20,273 nucleotides of DNA, taken from Silene noctiflora. Taxonomy: Eukaryota > Streptophyta > Magnoliopsida > Caryophyllales > Caryophyllaceae. The DNA lies in the NCBI GenBank assembly GCA_009801015.1, contig VHZZ01006173.1, positions 49,528-69,800 on the forward strand, given 5' to 3'. The notes under the pieces are model-generated. The model made no database searches and was not told the DNA's origin. It saw only the letters and a list, made by a program, of their open reading frames with translations. Of the stretch, positions 8,651 through 18,746 are shown in pieces (position 1 is the first letter of the stretch; each line of letters opens with the position of its first letter). The translations under genes and the position numbers were made by a program.

Positions 8651-8662
8651 GCTTTGATACCA
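8651..8662 (-). other. Primer-binding site, initiator-Met tRNA type
   Basis: On the minus strand the 12 bases read TGGTATCAAAGC, which differs at one base from the TGGTATCAGAGC complementary to the 3' end of plant initiator Met tRNA. They start three bases inside the 5' LTR border at 8666. This fixes the element's orientation and which LTR is the 5' one. Confidence 0.88.
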
Positions 8663-8665
8663 CTT

Positions 8666-10406
8666 CGTAACACCTCCCAAAGCCGGGAGCCTTCCTCAAG
8701 GCAACTCCGACTAATGGAGGTCCTACAAGGCTTGGTTTCCCAAGCTTTGTAGTGCGAACTCGGATAGTAAGCAATTTAAGACAGGACTACTTATACGATT
8801 CAAAGGAAACTAGATAAGTTATGGTTAAGTGATTAATTTACATGTCATGGGATTTAACACAAATCCCCGAATGATATAACCTAATCGAAAAATAACACGG
8901 AGTCTAAGATTAGTAAAAAAATACAACAAGGATTGTGACAACTAACATGAGAGCGCTCCAAGCCACTAATGAGTGCAAATGCAACCTGTCACACCTCTGC
9001 TCCCCATATGAGCGGAAATCATCATATGGTTCACCACAAAAATTTGAAAACCCGCTTGGTTAGTCATGATAATATAAATGCTCGATACAATTATCTAAAT
9101 ACATAAATGTTAACTAAATGCAATGACATGATGATCAATGCAATGCAACCATTACTCCACATCCTCCTCAACACCAACCACGGTGACGGTATCGCAATGC
9201 CGCCAACAACTCACATGACCGAACATGAAAGAAGGTACTTCGGACACACCGGTGGGACCGGGCCCGAGAGCTACTCAGATCCCCTGCTAGGAAACATTTC
9301 TCAACCACATATGCCCCTTAGTAACTCAAGTCCTTAATTTGTACATCCTTCTTGGAGTGGGATGCTCCAAGAAGCAACCCGAGCGCAAGACGGTCTCCTA
9401 ACCATCTTACTTCTCCAAAAGGATCATAAACCCCCAACAACTACCGCCATCCAACACCTCCAACCAACACAAGTGTCCAATGATTCACATACAGCAAATA
9501 AGACTCTCATGTATAAATTAAACCATGTGAAAATAAGAATCAACTATGAAATCACTAAACCTTTCCCCAAATCATGTTGTAATGCGACTAATGATATTAT
9601 GTTACCAATCCAATTACCAAAGTACCATCATAACCCAGTATACTCATCACATGCCATTAAACCCTAACTACCAATATCCATGTTATCATGCAACTACCAT
9701 GGAAATTTTGCATTCATGAAACTTAATGCATTAAGGAACATTCATACTACCAAGACTAAGTACGAAAACCCTACCTGTTGTTATTCTTCACACTCAAGCA
9801 ACCAAGTTAGAAGGGTTCCTCAATGAAGTCTTCTCCTAAACAATGTATAACTAATTATCACAACATAATACTACAATAACAGTAGTACTAATTAATCTTA
9901 CTAATTAATCCCTTATTAATTAGACCAAACCCTAATTAAATCCATAAGATAATCATCTCAATTAGGGGGGTGCAAGACTAATTACAAGAGGAAAAGAGGG
10001 GAAAATTATACTTACAAACTCAATGGATGAAAAAGATAAGAATTGGGAGATAAATCTTCACTACTATTGCAAATCTATAAGATGAGGTTTTGAGAGAGTA
10101 TTTGGGGATTTTTGAGGATAAAGAGATAAGGTTTGGTGGGAAATGTGAGTTCAAAACAAATGAGGAAGGAATAAAAGAGGGCTAGGTCCACAAGCTAGGA
10201 TATGTGCGTACACAAGTGATAGCGACAATACTCGGTCGAGTGCTCGAAAGCACTCGGTCGAGTGCACTCGAGTACTCGATCGAGTGGACGAAACAGCAGC
10301 TTCCAGACCTAGACCAACCTCACTCGACAACCCCCACTTGGCCGAGTGACCTCCACTCGGTCGAGTACTCGACCGAGTGAAACCATATAAAATCCCGAGT
10401 ATTATA
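8666..10406 (-). repeat. 5' LTR of the chromovirus
   Basis: On the minus strand it begins TATAATACTCGGG at 10406 (terminal TG decayed to TA) and ends GGAGGTGTTACG at 8666, next to the PBS. It matches 615-2409 along its length. It holds a perfect 10-bp stem-loop (arms 9348-9357 and 9365-9374, 7-base loop) that is weaker in the partner LTR. It also has a GTAAGT donor-like site at 10015-10010 and the GTAGGG...GTAC inverted repeat near 9760-9774. The open frames 9107-9337, 9362-9667 and 10151-10456 are chance frames inside the LTR. Confidence 0.92.
10230..10378 (-). promoter_or_regulatory. Palindromic dodecamer array in U3 of the 5' LTR
   Basis: Copies start at 10230, 10252, 10274, 10336, 10355 and 10367, plus an 8-base half-length form ACTCGAGT at 10266. 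Spacings are 22, 22, 19 and 12 bp around a 62-bp gap. The left block is several units shorter than the matching block of the 3' LTR (2177-2292), so the array changes length within one element. Confidence 0.75.
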
Positions 10407-10411
10407 CTCGG
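10407..10411. repeat. Target-site duplication, right copy (CTCGG)
   Basis: Five bases after the 5' LTR end at 10406. They pair with 610-614, with one mismatch that fits an old insertion. Confidence 0.65.
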
Positions 10412-13113
10412 GAAGCGGCGAGACTTGCCCTCGAAACACCCTAAGGGGCACGCCATGGGTTTGATACCGATTTATAAGGCTTTAAAACCAGTAAAAGTTT
10501 GAAACAAGCCTTCAAATAGGAGTCGCTACCAAATTATTATGGAAAATTTGGAAACCATACGGATCAACTTTATGTAATGTCAAATTACACACAAAGCAGA
10601 AATGACATGAACACTAAAGATGGAGATTCATTCTCCTTAGCCTTCCTGCATTAGAATGAACTATGAATGCCTACGAATACGGTCATCCAGTATTGAATGA
10701 AACCTGAGTAAGGGTGAGAGTATGTATTGGGAAGATCATTAATTAAACACCCAATCCCACTCGCTCTCTATTACGGCTTCTGCTAATCGATTCGATTTAT
10801 TGACTATAAGTATATTATGCATGCTATGCAACATCTATTAGATTAATTCTAGCATGTGGGAATTATCTTGTCGGTTGGATTGTCAAACAAATTAGAAGGT
10901 CGAAATAGTTAAATCACACAAATAATGTACAAATAAATGTATGAGAATTGATGAAAGAAATACTTAATAGAAATAAAAGGATTGAATGAAAAATAAAAGG
11001 ATTTAAAAGAAATAAAATATTTGAAAGGAGTGTCAAAGCACTAATAGTAAGGCTAATACGCTGTTGATTAAACGATAATACGGTTTATTCGTCGATTAAT
11101 ATTAACTAATATTACCTACGTTTGAACAAAACTGAGTATAGCAGACAGAGCTAACTAAGAACATGTGCAGCTTGCACTGCGCCTCTTAGAAAAGGCGCAC
11201 AAGCTTGTTCGTTAGTTCTTAAAGAGGTATGACTGGGGGAAGTCAAATATGCCTTTGTGGTTTAGATTGATTAATGTTTGAAATCATTTTATTTACTGTT
11301 TATGAAACTAAATTTGAATAAAATAAAATAAGAAGATTAAAAAGATTGAAAATTGATCTTGAACCACCTAATGTCGATTATTAGGGATCTAATTGATAGC
11401 TGTCATTTCCACTCCCAAACACATTTATAAGCTTAACCTAGCATAATGGTAAGTCAAGATCGATCCATAAGGAGAGGGTTTCTAAGAATTGTCCAATCTA
11501 CTATTAGAGGCGTCAATGTCACTATTAGGTATCGGTTTGTGAACTAATCTAATGTAATGCAACTAAAACAATAAGTAAGATGTAAATTAAAACAATGGTA
11601 AGATAATCGAATTTGTAATGAATTAAAGAAAAACTAGGGTGAATGAGTCCATATGGGTGAGTAGGGGATCTATTGATTTTAGTCACTTGTTGATTGGGGT
11701 TCTATTTGGTAAATTGGTTGAGTTATTCGGTATAACAATCCCACCTAGATTAACACAGGCTAGCCCTCGCTTACACAAGGTCGATCTACTAACAACATGT
11801 AAGTTCTAACACAATCTAAGGCTCTCGATCTTATAGATGTGTATAAACAAATAATGAAACATACAAGTGATTAGTGACACATCTCATCAAATATTTAGAG
11901 TGCATATGTTAGAAATAGAATTATTAATCAACAATTAGACCCAACATAAATAGATTAACCCTTAATCATACCCATAGCCCCTATTAACCTATTAATCCTA
12001 ACTAAGTCCTTACTCACTCATATTAGATGTGATCATGATAAAACAACACGAAAGATTGATTTTGAGTTAAACATGAAGAAATAAGATAAGTGATTAATGA
12101 AATAAATAAAGATTAACAAGTAATAAGAAGAAATTAAGAGTTATGCCATTTTATTAGGAAATAGATGAACAAAATAAAGAATAGGTCTTGAATAGAATAG
12201 AAGACTTGTCACCAATCTTCAATATAAACCCAAAAAGTCAAATAACAAAGCTGGATTAACAAGTAATTAAAGAGTAGTATAAGGGAATGATTAATCTAAT
12301 TAAGGAAGGATTAATTTAATGTAAATTATGGTTTAAGATGATAAAAGATGGATCCGTAATCAACACAAATGACGGCTATTTATATCATTACAAGATTAGT
12401 TTAAGTGGAGATTAGAAAACTAGGAAGTGGTAGTTTATCTCGGGTGAATTCTAGCTGTCTTGGGCGAGACCTACCTTCTTCGATAGCCATCTCGGTCAAG
12501 ATGGCCTGTAGATGCTCGGTCTTTGCTCGATTCTGATCTCCAACTCGTGGGAGATCACTTAATCTTGTCCTAGATGCTTGGTGATCACCTCTAACCGTAC
12601 AATTGATGCTTAGGATATTGCCTTTGGTTACCTTCTTCTCGATTCGCTCATGCTACATCCTTGTAAACCGTCAATTCTCCCTTATTGGCAAATATAATGA
12701 GGGAACACCTTATGTAGCTTATTACCTACAAAACACATTAAATAACCCAAAATAGCAAAGCGGAAGGAAATGACATTAATTATCACTATAATTAGCACAA
12801 GGAGCATGCAAAACGAGGTAAATTACGAGGTAAAAAGTGCGTAATTTATGACCACATCATAGATTAATTAGAAAGAAAAATAAATTATTTGAAATTGAAA
12901 CATTAATGTCTAATTGCATAAAAAGTTAAAAATTGAAGTCTTAATTTAAAGCTCCGTAATATGATGATGCAAATGTAGGAAGACTCGTTGGTTGAGACGA
13001 GCTGGTTGTTAACCTTAGTAAGGAACAAAATTTGTGGTTTAGTTAATTACCATCAACTACACTGCTTGTTACGCTGGAAGAGCTCAAGGATGTCGAGAAG
13101 ATCACGCTTGGTT
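10412..13113. other. Non-coding AT-rich region, probably old repeat debris
   Basis: No coding frame is supported over 2.7 kb. An imperfect repeat of AAATAAAAGGAT words occurs near 10970-11020. A stem-loop lies at 11169-11205 (arms AGCTTG and TGCGCCT against AGGCGCA and CAAGCT, 8-base loop, 3-base bulge). A perfect 7-bp stem, GCCATCT/AGATGGC, lies at 12486-12505. The general look recalls untranslated parts of large plant LTR elements, but I could not place any borders. Confidence 0.5.
11169..11205. repeat. Inverted repeat, 13-bp arms with a 3-base bulge
   Basis: Arms are 11169-11174 plus 11178-11184 and 11193-11205, and the loop is CTTAGAAA. The GC-rich stem stands out in AT-rich surroundings. 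Wider flanks (AAGAAC near 11157, GTTCTT near 11215) may extend it loosely. No function is known to me. Confidence 0.6.
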
Positions 13114-13118
13114 CAATT
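13114..13118. repeat. Target-site duplication of the solo LTR, left copy (CAATT)
   Basis: Five bases before the TG at 13119. They are identical to 14504-14508. Confidence 0.9.
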
Positions 13119-13148
13119 TGTAATACCTCAGGTTTTGGGCAGTTGAGT

Positions 13149-13291
13149 ACTCTATCGAGTGGGGGCTACTCTACCAAGTAGGTTATGAGCAGTGTTCTGA
13201 CAGTAGTCTATTTCTTAGTTACTCGACCGAGTTGGGGCAACTCGATCGAGTAGGCGGTACTCGATTGAGTACGCTAGTTACTCGATCGAGT
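13149..13291 (+). promoter_or_regulatory. Palindromic dodecamer array in U3 of the solo LTR
   Basis: Copies start at 13149, 13168, 13221, 13240, 13259 and 13280, and spacings inside the two clusters are 19, 19, 19 and 21 bp. The first two copies carry mutations in a half-site. The array starts 30 bp inside the LTR, as in the nested copy. Confidence 0.8.
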
Positions 13292-13349
13292 ATCTGCGCT
13301 GTTACGGGTTTTATACCCGGTTTGATTTTAAAGTAAAAGGGGGAGATGT

Positions 13350-13362
13350 TATATTATAAAAC
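13350..13362 (+). promoter_or_regulatory. Candidate TATA box of the solo LTR
   Basis: TATATTATAAAAC lies about 60 bp after the last dodecamer and 230 bp inside the LTR. This matches the position of the TATA box in the nested LTR. Confidence 0.5.
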
Positions 13363-14503
13363 AACGGATTCTTCTTTTTAACTTTTTACTTTGCAACTTT
13401 TTACATCGCTCAAACAACGTAAATATTTACTCTCTTTTTTACTCCCAAATCAAGGGTTGTGTTCGTCGTAATTTGGGGTTTTTCATACCGCCACGTTCGT
13501 CATGTCGTGGGTATGAAATTCGTATCGTTTTTTTGTTAATTCGGTAATGTTGGTTAAACCCTAATTTGGTAAATTGGGGGTTTTTGGGAGTGATTGTTGT
13601 ATAAATTGTAATTGAATGCTTATTTGTATAAAAGGTGCCTTTGTAGAGGAGAAATTCTGATCTGCTCGCGCTAGCTTTGTGACTTTCATTTAAGGTAGGG
13701 TTTCCCTACTCGGTTACTATATAAATTGTTTTGACGATGTGATAATATGAGTATATCTATGTTTATGATGGTATTGTTTGATGATGGCATGTTTATCAAT
13801 TTATGGATGAATGTTATAATTGTATGTGGTTCGCGAAGTGCGCCCTTGGTTTAGTGGAGTCATTTTCGGGAATGGCTTCACGCCCTTGTTCGCTCCTTGT
13901 GGTTCCCGTCACAAGAGGAATGTGCACATTAAGGTTCAATGGGTTTTGCGCTCTATGGCTTCGAGCGGAGCTTAGGTGGCAAGGCTGCAGTCCCCACTGG
14001 CGGAGTGGATTATCTGTTGCGACGGGTAATCTGGCAGGACTATACTTGTGTAGTTAAGTGTATGGAGAAATTGTGGACTTTGATGATTGTGACAATGTAT
14101 TGTATTATAATGTTATATTTTGTTATGCAGTAACTGACCCCATTTATGTGTTTTGAAAACTGTGGTGATCCATTGGGGAATGGTGAGCAGTTGATTAACA
14201 GGTATGCCTTGGATAGCTCACGGGTTGCTTGGGATAGAGTCACCACTAAGTCTCTTAGCTAGTCTTTCGTTGTGTCTTATAATAGTTGTGGTTTTTGTAG
14301 TGGCAGAATTATGGTTTTGAGACAGTTGTACCTGAATTTTATGAGTTTTGGATTTGGATATATGTATCACTTTAACTTTAACCTTTAAATGTTGTTTCTT
14401 AATGGTCTCTTATGATATACTATGCCTCGGGTAATCGAGATGGTAGCACCTCTATATGCTAAGGTGGTCTTGGTAAGGCACCTTGGTGTATGGGGGTATT
14501 ACA

Positions 14504-14508
14504 CAATT
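14504..14508. repeat. Target-site duplication of the solo LTR, right copy (CAATT)
   Basis: Five bases after the terminal ACA at 14503. They are identical to 13114-13118. Confidence 0.9.
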
Positions 14509-15078
14509 AACATACAAGAGCTGGTTACACAAGAGTTGGATCACATAATCAAGTCCAAGGCAGTGGAGTCTTAGTTATTGGTTCGGAAATGGCTGGTGCT
14601 TTCATGGAATAACAAGAACGAGATTTCGTTTGTTGAATGAGATTTTGCTAACTTTTATTTTCTGTTGTTTTCATTATAGATATTTTCTGTTATTTTTTTA
14701 CTTTAATTAATTAGGTTATCTTATTTCACAAGATCAATCATGTAACACAAGGAGTCCTCTCAGTTGGCCTATATAAGGCATGAGATAGATGCTGCATTTT
14801 TTCAGACTTTGATTAAGAAAAACAACAGAAAATTGGATCAAATTTTGATCCCCAATTCTTTGATTTGAGATCATACTTCAAGTCATTTGCGAACGAGGAT
14901 TGGGCTCCAATCTCTTTTGATATTATCTAGGATTTCAGGCCGAAATTCAAGGCTATTATTCCTTTATTTCATGTTCTTTGATTTATTATTGTTGTTGTTG
15001 TTTTGGTTAGATTATAATCACAAAAAAAAATCGATTATTCATTCGGCAAATCCAATCATGTATGTTGTTACTGTTTCG

Positions 15079-15082
<4 letters not shown>
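14509..15082 (+). other. Non-coding segment with a TATA-like box, ending in a poly(A) tract
   Basis: The sequence right of the solo LTR continues the pre-insertion locus. CTATATAAG at 14769-14777 resembles a core promoter. A TTG microsatellite lies near 14987-15001, and the segment runs into 41 A residues. It may be a fragment of an LTR or the 3' end of a retroposed transcript; neither border is established and no AATAAA signal precedes the A tract. A 65-codon frame at 14887-15084 is hydrophobic low-complexity sequence and unlikely to be a gene. Confidence 0.4.

Positions 15083-15123
<41 letters not shown>
15083..15123 (+). repeat. Uninterrupted poly(A) tract, 41 bases
   Basis: Forty-one A residues without interruption. 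Such a tract is typical of the tail of a retroposed copy, but it could also be expanded A-rich simple sequence. The exact length may be a cloning or sequencing estimate. Confidence 0.85.
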
Positions 15124-15128
<5 letters not shown>

Positions 15129-15658
15129 CTTTCGTTAATCTCATTTATGGTTTGTTGGTGCAACTCGTGAATCTAAAAGTTCAACACAACTTCATTATTG
15201 CTTCCGCGTTTTACATCATATGAATTACTAGGGATCTAAAATATGAAAATTAGATTAAAACAAATTTAAACTTTCTAATATAAGATTATTAGAGATCTAG
15301 ACTTGATTTTAAATTAGCAAAGATTAAAACTTTGAAAACAATTAAACTTTGAAAAAGAAAATTAAAGTAAATGATTATTTGAAAATAATTGAAAAATTAA
15401 CGAAAATAAACCGTCTAACATTTATTGTTAGAGATTTACAATAAAAAAAATCAATTTAGATCGTTTAATATTCAATTGTTAGAGATCTAAGATCAAATAA
15501 TCAAATTTTAGTAAAAGAAATATTTAAAGTTTGAAAATCAAACAAAAATAAAAAAATTATACAATTAATGATAATAAAAAATTTAAAGTTTGAAAATCGA
15601 TAAATGATTATATCTAATATGTGAGCATAATTAAAATATGATGTACAATACGAAATAA
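15124..15658. repeat. AT-rich region with degenerate GTTAGAGATCTA-type repeats
   Basis: Related words occur at about 15227 (ACTAGGGATCTAAA), 15288 (TTATTAGAGATCTAG), 15426 (TTGTTAGAGATTTAC) and 15476 (TTGTTAGAGATCTAAG). They are each followed by A-rich sequence and by repeated AAACTTTGAAAA words. Spacing is irregular, about 50-140 bp. No gene is visible. Confidence 0.5.
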
Positions 15659-15660
15659 TA

Positions 15661-15856
15661 CTCCCTCCTATTCACTATTTTCTACCGTATTTCCTTATTC
15701 AGATTATTCGGATTCTTTCCCTATTTCTTTTCTTGGGTTGATTTGTGTGGTCCAAATTTAATTGCATAAGGAGTAGTGTGTTTTGAGTTGTCCAATTTCA
15801 CTTTCTTATTTCTTGTACAAAAATGAAAGAGGGTGAAAATAGTGAATAGGAGAAAA
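15661..15856. mobile_element. Stowaway-like MITE (196 bp)
   Basis: It starts CTCCCTCC after TA (15659-15660) and ends before TA (15857-15858). The terminal arms share an 18-bp exact inverted core, CTCCTATTCACTATTTTC at 15665-15682 and its complement near 15834-15852; only the outermost bases of the right end have decayed. TA duplication, the CTCCCTCC terminus, small size and lack of coding fit the Stowaway group, which Tc1/mariner-type transposases move. Confidence 0.88.
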
Positions 15857-15940
15857 TACAAAATATTATAAAAGCAGGATTATTACATATTAGGAAGGAA
15901 ATAAGAGATATGCTATATAATTAGTATTTACCATATAAGA

Positions 15941-16099
15941 TATTATTATTATTATTTTTTGTTTTTTTGTTTTTGTTTTTTTTTTTTACTTTTTTGTGTG
16001 CAAGAAAGTAAAGTCCATATTATTCATCCTTAAAGGGAAAGAAGAAAATGACAAAGTTTCATACAAAAAGAATAGCCCATAGAGCAAGAAAAACAAAAC
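15941..16099 (-). other. LINE 3' UTR and A-rich tail
   Basis: This runs from the ORF2 stop (16100-16102) to the tail. On the minus strand the tail is A runs broken by single C/G residues, followed by TAATAATAAT. About 100 bp of 3' UTR precede it. Confidence 0.75.
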
Positions 16100-17138
16100 C
16101 TAACGATGAGTTAGACTTTGGACAACTCTATCATAATGCACAACTTTAATGTTGTGCAAAACTCTAATACTAATATGAAATCGAAACTTATAAAGGAGTT
16201 GATCAACTGTCTGCTCAGTACCATGGAAGACCCTAAGATTACGTTCAGACTAGATGAAATAGCATAGCGTAGCAATACAACTTCGAAGCCAACCAGTCTT
16301 CCAGTGCCTCATGTGCTTCCTTTCCATGCTCCAGCAAAGAAGAGTAGAGCAACCAGTGCTCTGATGAGATAGACCTAACCAGCTAAGTGTCGTTTTCCAA
16401 AGATCTTGAGAATAAACACAACTGAAGAACAAATGTTCATGAGTTTCAGTTGCTGATTTACATAGGACACACCTATTAATGAGATAGAATCCTCGAGTTA
16501 TAAGATTGTCAATAGTGGCAAGCTTATGTTGCATAGAAAGTAAAGCAATGAGTTTGTGGCTTGGTACAACACTGGTATGGTTCAAGGCAGTTGTCCAAGG
16601 AAGAGTACTGCAGGGAGGTCTGAACCAGTCATAGGCTCTTGCTAAACAGAATTTCCCTCCAGAGAACCAGGAGCTAAGTAAAGAAGAGGAAGAATTTAAG
16701 GAGCCAGACTTTGAAAGCAGCTCATCCTTTATCTTAATGATGCTTCCAAAACTTTCAGAGTAGCAGTCTTTAGCTTGAACCTCCCAAATTGTAGATGTAG
16801 GGAAATGATAAGCCTTGTTCCAGGAAAACCAAAGGCCAGTTTGATGATGAGCTAAAATCCAGAGTTTCTTTACTAGGACTGCTTTGTTCCATGATAGCAG
16901 TTCTTTAATAGCAAAACCTCCCTCAGTCCAAGGAGAACAGATAGTTTTCCAGCTCTGAAAAGTGAGTTCATGTTTTCCTTCCTCTGCATTCCAAAAGAAA
17001 TCCTTGCACAACTTATTTATAGCTTTGATTATATTCCTTGGAAGGAGAGCATTTTCACACCAAAAATTAGTAAGACCAAATATTACAGAATTTAGAAGCT
17101 GAACTTTCCCTGCATAGGAGAAAAAATCTAGTAGACCA
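16100..17138 (-). pseudogene. LINE ORF2 C-terminal region with zf-RVT (broken)
   Basis: Post-RT region of ORF2. After a frameshift in the T-rich run near 17130-17138, the frame continues with VQLLNSVIFGLTNFW and CKDFFWNAEE, then WTEGGFAIKELLSWNKA, a pattern found in plant LINE proteins. The zinc-binding module shows CVLCKSATETHEHLFFSC (Cys-X2-Cys, later His-X4-Cys). TAG at 16250-16252 falls where YFIW is expected, and the same frame then reads SERNLRVFHG to a final TAG at 16100-16102. In the family this region binds element RNA and supports target-primed reverse transcription. No RNase H follows. Confidence 0.87.
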
Positions 17139-18746
17139 GTGCTGCAAATGGGATTGGATTTTATTTATAAGAGTCCCATAGGTATCAGTATGAAGCTTTG
17201 TAGTAGCAAGAGGAAGACCATGATAACGAAAAGGGAAGCTACCCTCAGTAAAGCCAGTGGCCTGAAGAGTATGAGCCTTGACAGCAGAAGAGACCCCTCC
17301 AAAATAAATGTTAGTTTTTTCAACATTAGCACATAATCCTGACCATTGAGAGAATTGTTCCAAGGTATGAAGCACAGCTTGCATAGATGGGACATCTCCC
17401 CTGGTGAAAACCATCAGATCATCTGCAAAAATAATATAAGTAACCCCAAGTTTTGCACATTTTGGGTGATGTGAAACATTTGGTTTATTGCAAATAAGCC
17501 TCAGATATCTGGAAAGCAACTCCATACTTAGGACAAAAAAATAAGGAGATAGTAGTTCACCTTGCCTAATACCACTCTCACCTTTAAAGAAGCCATGAAT
17601 AGAGCCATTGACCTTATTTGAGAACCAGGAACTAGTGATACAACCCATAATCCAGTCTATAAATTGAAGAGGGAATTTTAAAGCAAGAAGCAACTCCCTA
17701 ACAAAAGCCCATTGAAGAGAGTTAAAGGCTTTTCTGATGTCTACTTTAATTAGACGTCTAGGAGTTAGATACTTTCTGCCATAGCCCTTAACAAGAGACT
17801 ATGAGAGCATGATGTTCTCATGAATATCCCTCCCCTTTATAAAAGCTGCTTGCTCATGGACAATTAGCTTATGCAAAATAGATTGAAGCCTATTAGAGAG
17901 GATCTTACTTATGGTCTTATAAAAAGTAGTGCAGCAGGAGATTGGTCTAAAATCCATCACAGTATTGCAAATTTTCTTTTTAGGAGTAAGAGTTATGAGA
18001 GTCCCATTTGCTTGCTTATTAAGTCTGTCATGCCTAGAAAAAGCTTGAATGGCTTTATAAAAATCAGAGCCCACTATGTCCCAGGAAGTTTTTAAGAACT
18101 CAGAGGAATACCCATCAGGTCCAAGACTTTTATCTGAGCCAATACTGAAAAGAGCTTGCTTAATCTCCACAGATTCCACTGGTTTTAGAAGACCATGGTG
18201 ATCCTCGTCCTGCACACAGTGGCCTTGCTGAATAAAAGCAGTGTCAATTAGAGTAGTATCAACAGCACTGCCCAAGAGGCTCTTATAGTAGTCAACAAAA
18301 CTATTAGCAACACTATTGAGTCCTACATGATCATGACCATGCTTATCCTTGATCTGGCCAATAATTTGTTGTTGATTTCTGTCATGAATTCTTGAGAAAA
18401 AATAATTTGAAGAGGAGTCATTGTAAGATATGTGCTTAATTTTTGCTTTCTGCCTAAGAATATTAGCCTCAGCTTTGCGAAGCTTTGTATAAGTATGGAT
18501 CAAGGTTTTTTCTTGATCGTAAAGGTCATGTTGGAATTTGTGTTGCTGAATAAGATGCTGACAAGAAAATAGATCATCCCTACAGAGCTTAACCTTATGG
18601 GAGATGTTGTTGTAATGAAATTTATGGAGGGATAAGAGTTTAGTCTTGACCCTCTTAAGCATAGGCAAATTCTTAAAGATGAGAGAGCCATTAACAGGTT
18701 CCAACCAAGCATCCTTAACAGTAGAGTGGTAATCAGGGTGATCAAC
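17139..18746 (-). pseudogene. LINE ORF2 reverse transcriptase (broken)
   Basis: RT that would copy LINE RNA at nicked chromosomal DNA. An N-terminal Lys-rich segment precedes the RT fingers with SLGPDGYSSEFLK, LITLTPKKK and DFRPISCCTTFYK. After TAG at 17799-17801 (Gln expected) come VDIRKAFNSLQW (motif A: first Asp kept, second usually Asp is Asn), GIRQGELLSPYFFVL and FADDLMVF (motif C, both Asp kept). The two halves are in the same frame, so only the TAG separates them. The upstream stop at 18747-18749 splits it from the endonuclease. Length and order fit the L1 RT domain. Confidence 0.93.

Larger units (their letters stand above)
615..10406 (-). mobile_element. Degenerate Ty3/gypsy chromovirus (Tekay/Del-like), hosting a nested element
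   Basis: Complete outline of an LTR retrotransposon on the minus strand: 5' LTR 8666-10406, PBS 8651-8662, leader, gag from 6205, protease, RT, RNase H, integrase C-terminus with chromodomain ending at 2628, PPT near 2410 and 3' LTR 615-2409. The order PR-RT-RH-IN is that of Ty3/gypsy. The chromodomain-type tail and initiator-Met-type PBS fit plant chromoviruses of the Tekay/Del lineage; the lineage call rests on recalled family motifs. Flanking five-base words are CTCGC (610-614) and CTCGG (10407-10411), an old target duplication with one change. The LTRs look roughly nine-tenths identical by eye over their first 350 bp, so insertion is not recent. Several stops, frameshifts and a missing integrase core mean it cannot make its own proteins. 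The element 6588-8182 is inserted in its leader. Confidence 0.9.
13119..14503 (+). mobile_element. Solo LTR of a gypsy retrotransposon related to the nested element
   Basis: It starts TGTAATACCTC and ends GGGGTATTACA, so the ends are inverted copies (TGTAATA/TATTACA). CAATT duplications flank both sides, and neither PBS nor PPT adjoins. This is the product of unequal recombination between two LTRs of a once full-length element. It is related to 6834-8182 along its length but clearly diverged. The clean termini and perfect duplication suggest it is younger than the chromovirus at 615-10406. Open frames at 13803-14057 and 13939-14133 lie in conserved LTR blocks and have no recognisable protein. 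Confidence 0.93.

Noticed and set aside
9107..9667. Open frames of 76 and 101 codons on the plus strand.
   Set aside because: They lie antisense within the 5' LTR, and the matching part of the 3' LTR does not keep the same frames. No recognisable domain.
10151..10456. A 101-codon minus-strand frame.
   Set aside because: It crosses the 5' LTR border and is mostly the translated dodecamer array.
13803..14057. An 84-codon plus-strand frame in the solo LTR.
   Set aside because: The nested LTR equivalent has the same conserved DNA blocks but not the reading frame, so conservation is not at protein level.
13047..14574. An open frame of about 45 codons that becomes continuous if the solo LTR and one CAATT copy are removed (13047-13118 joined to 14509-14571).
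   Set aside because: The frames do join in phase across the insertion, but 45 codons between stops is easily chance and I recognise no protein.
15661..15856. The 18-bp inverted core as an isolated foldback or microRNA precursor.
   Set aside because: TA flanks, the CTCCCTCC end and the size explain it better as a Stowaway-like MITE.
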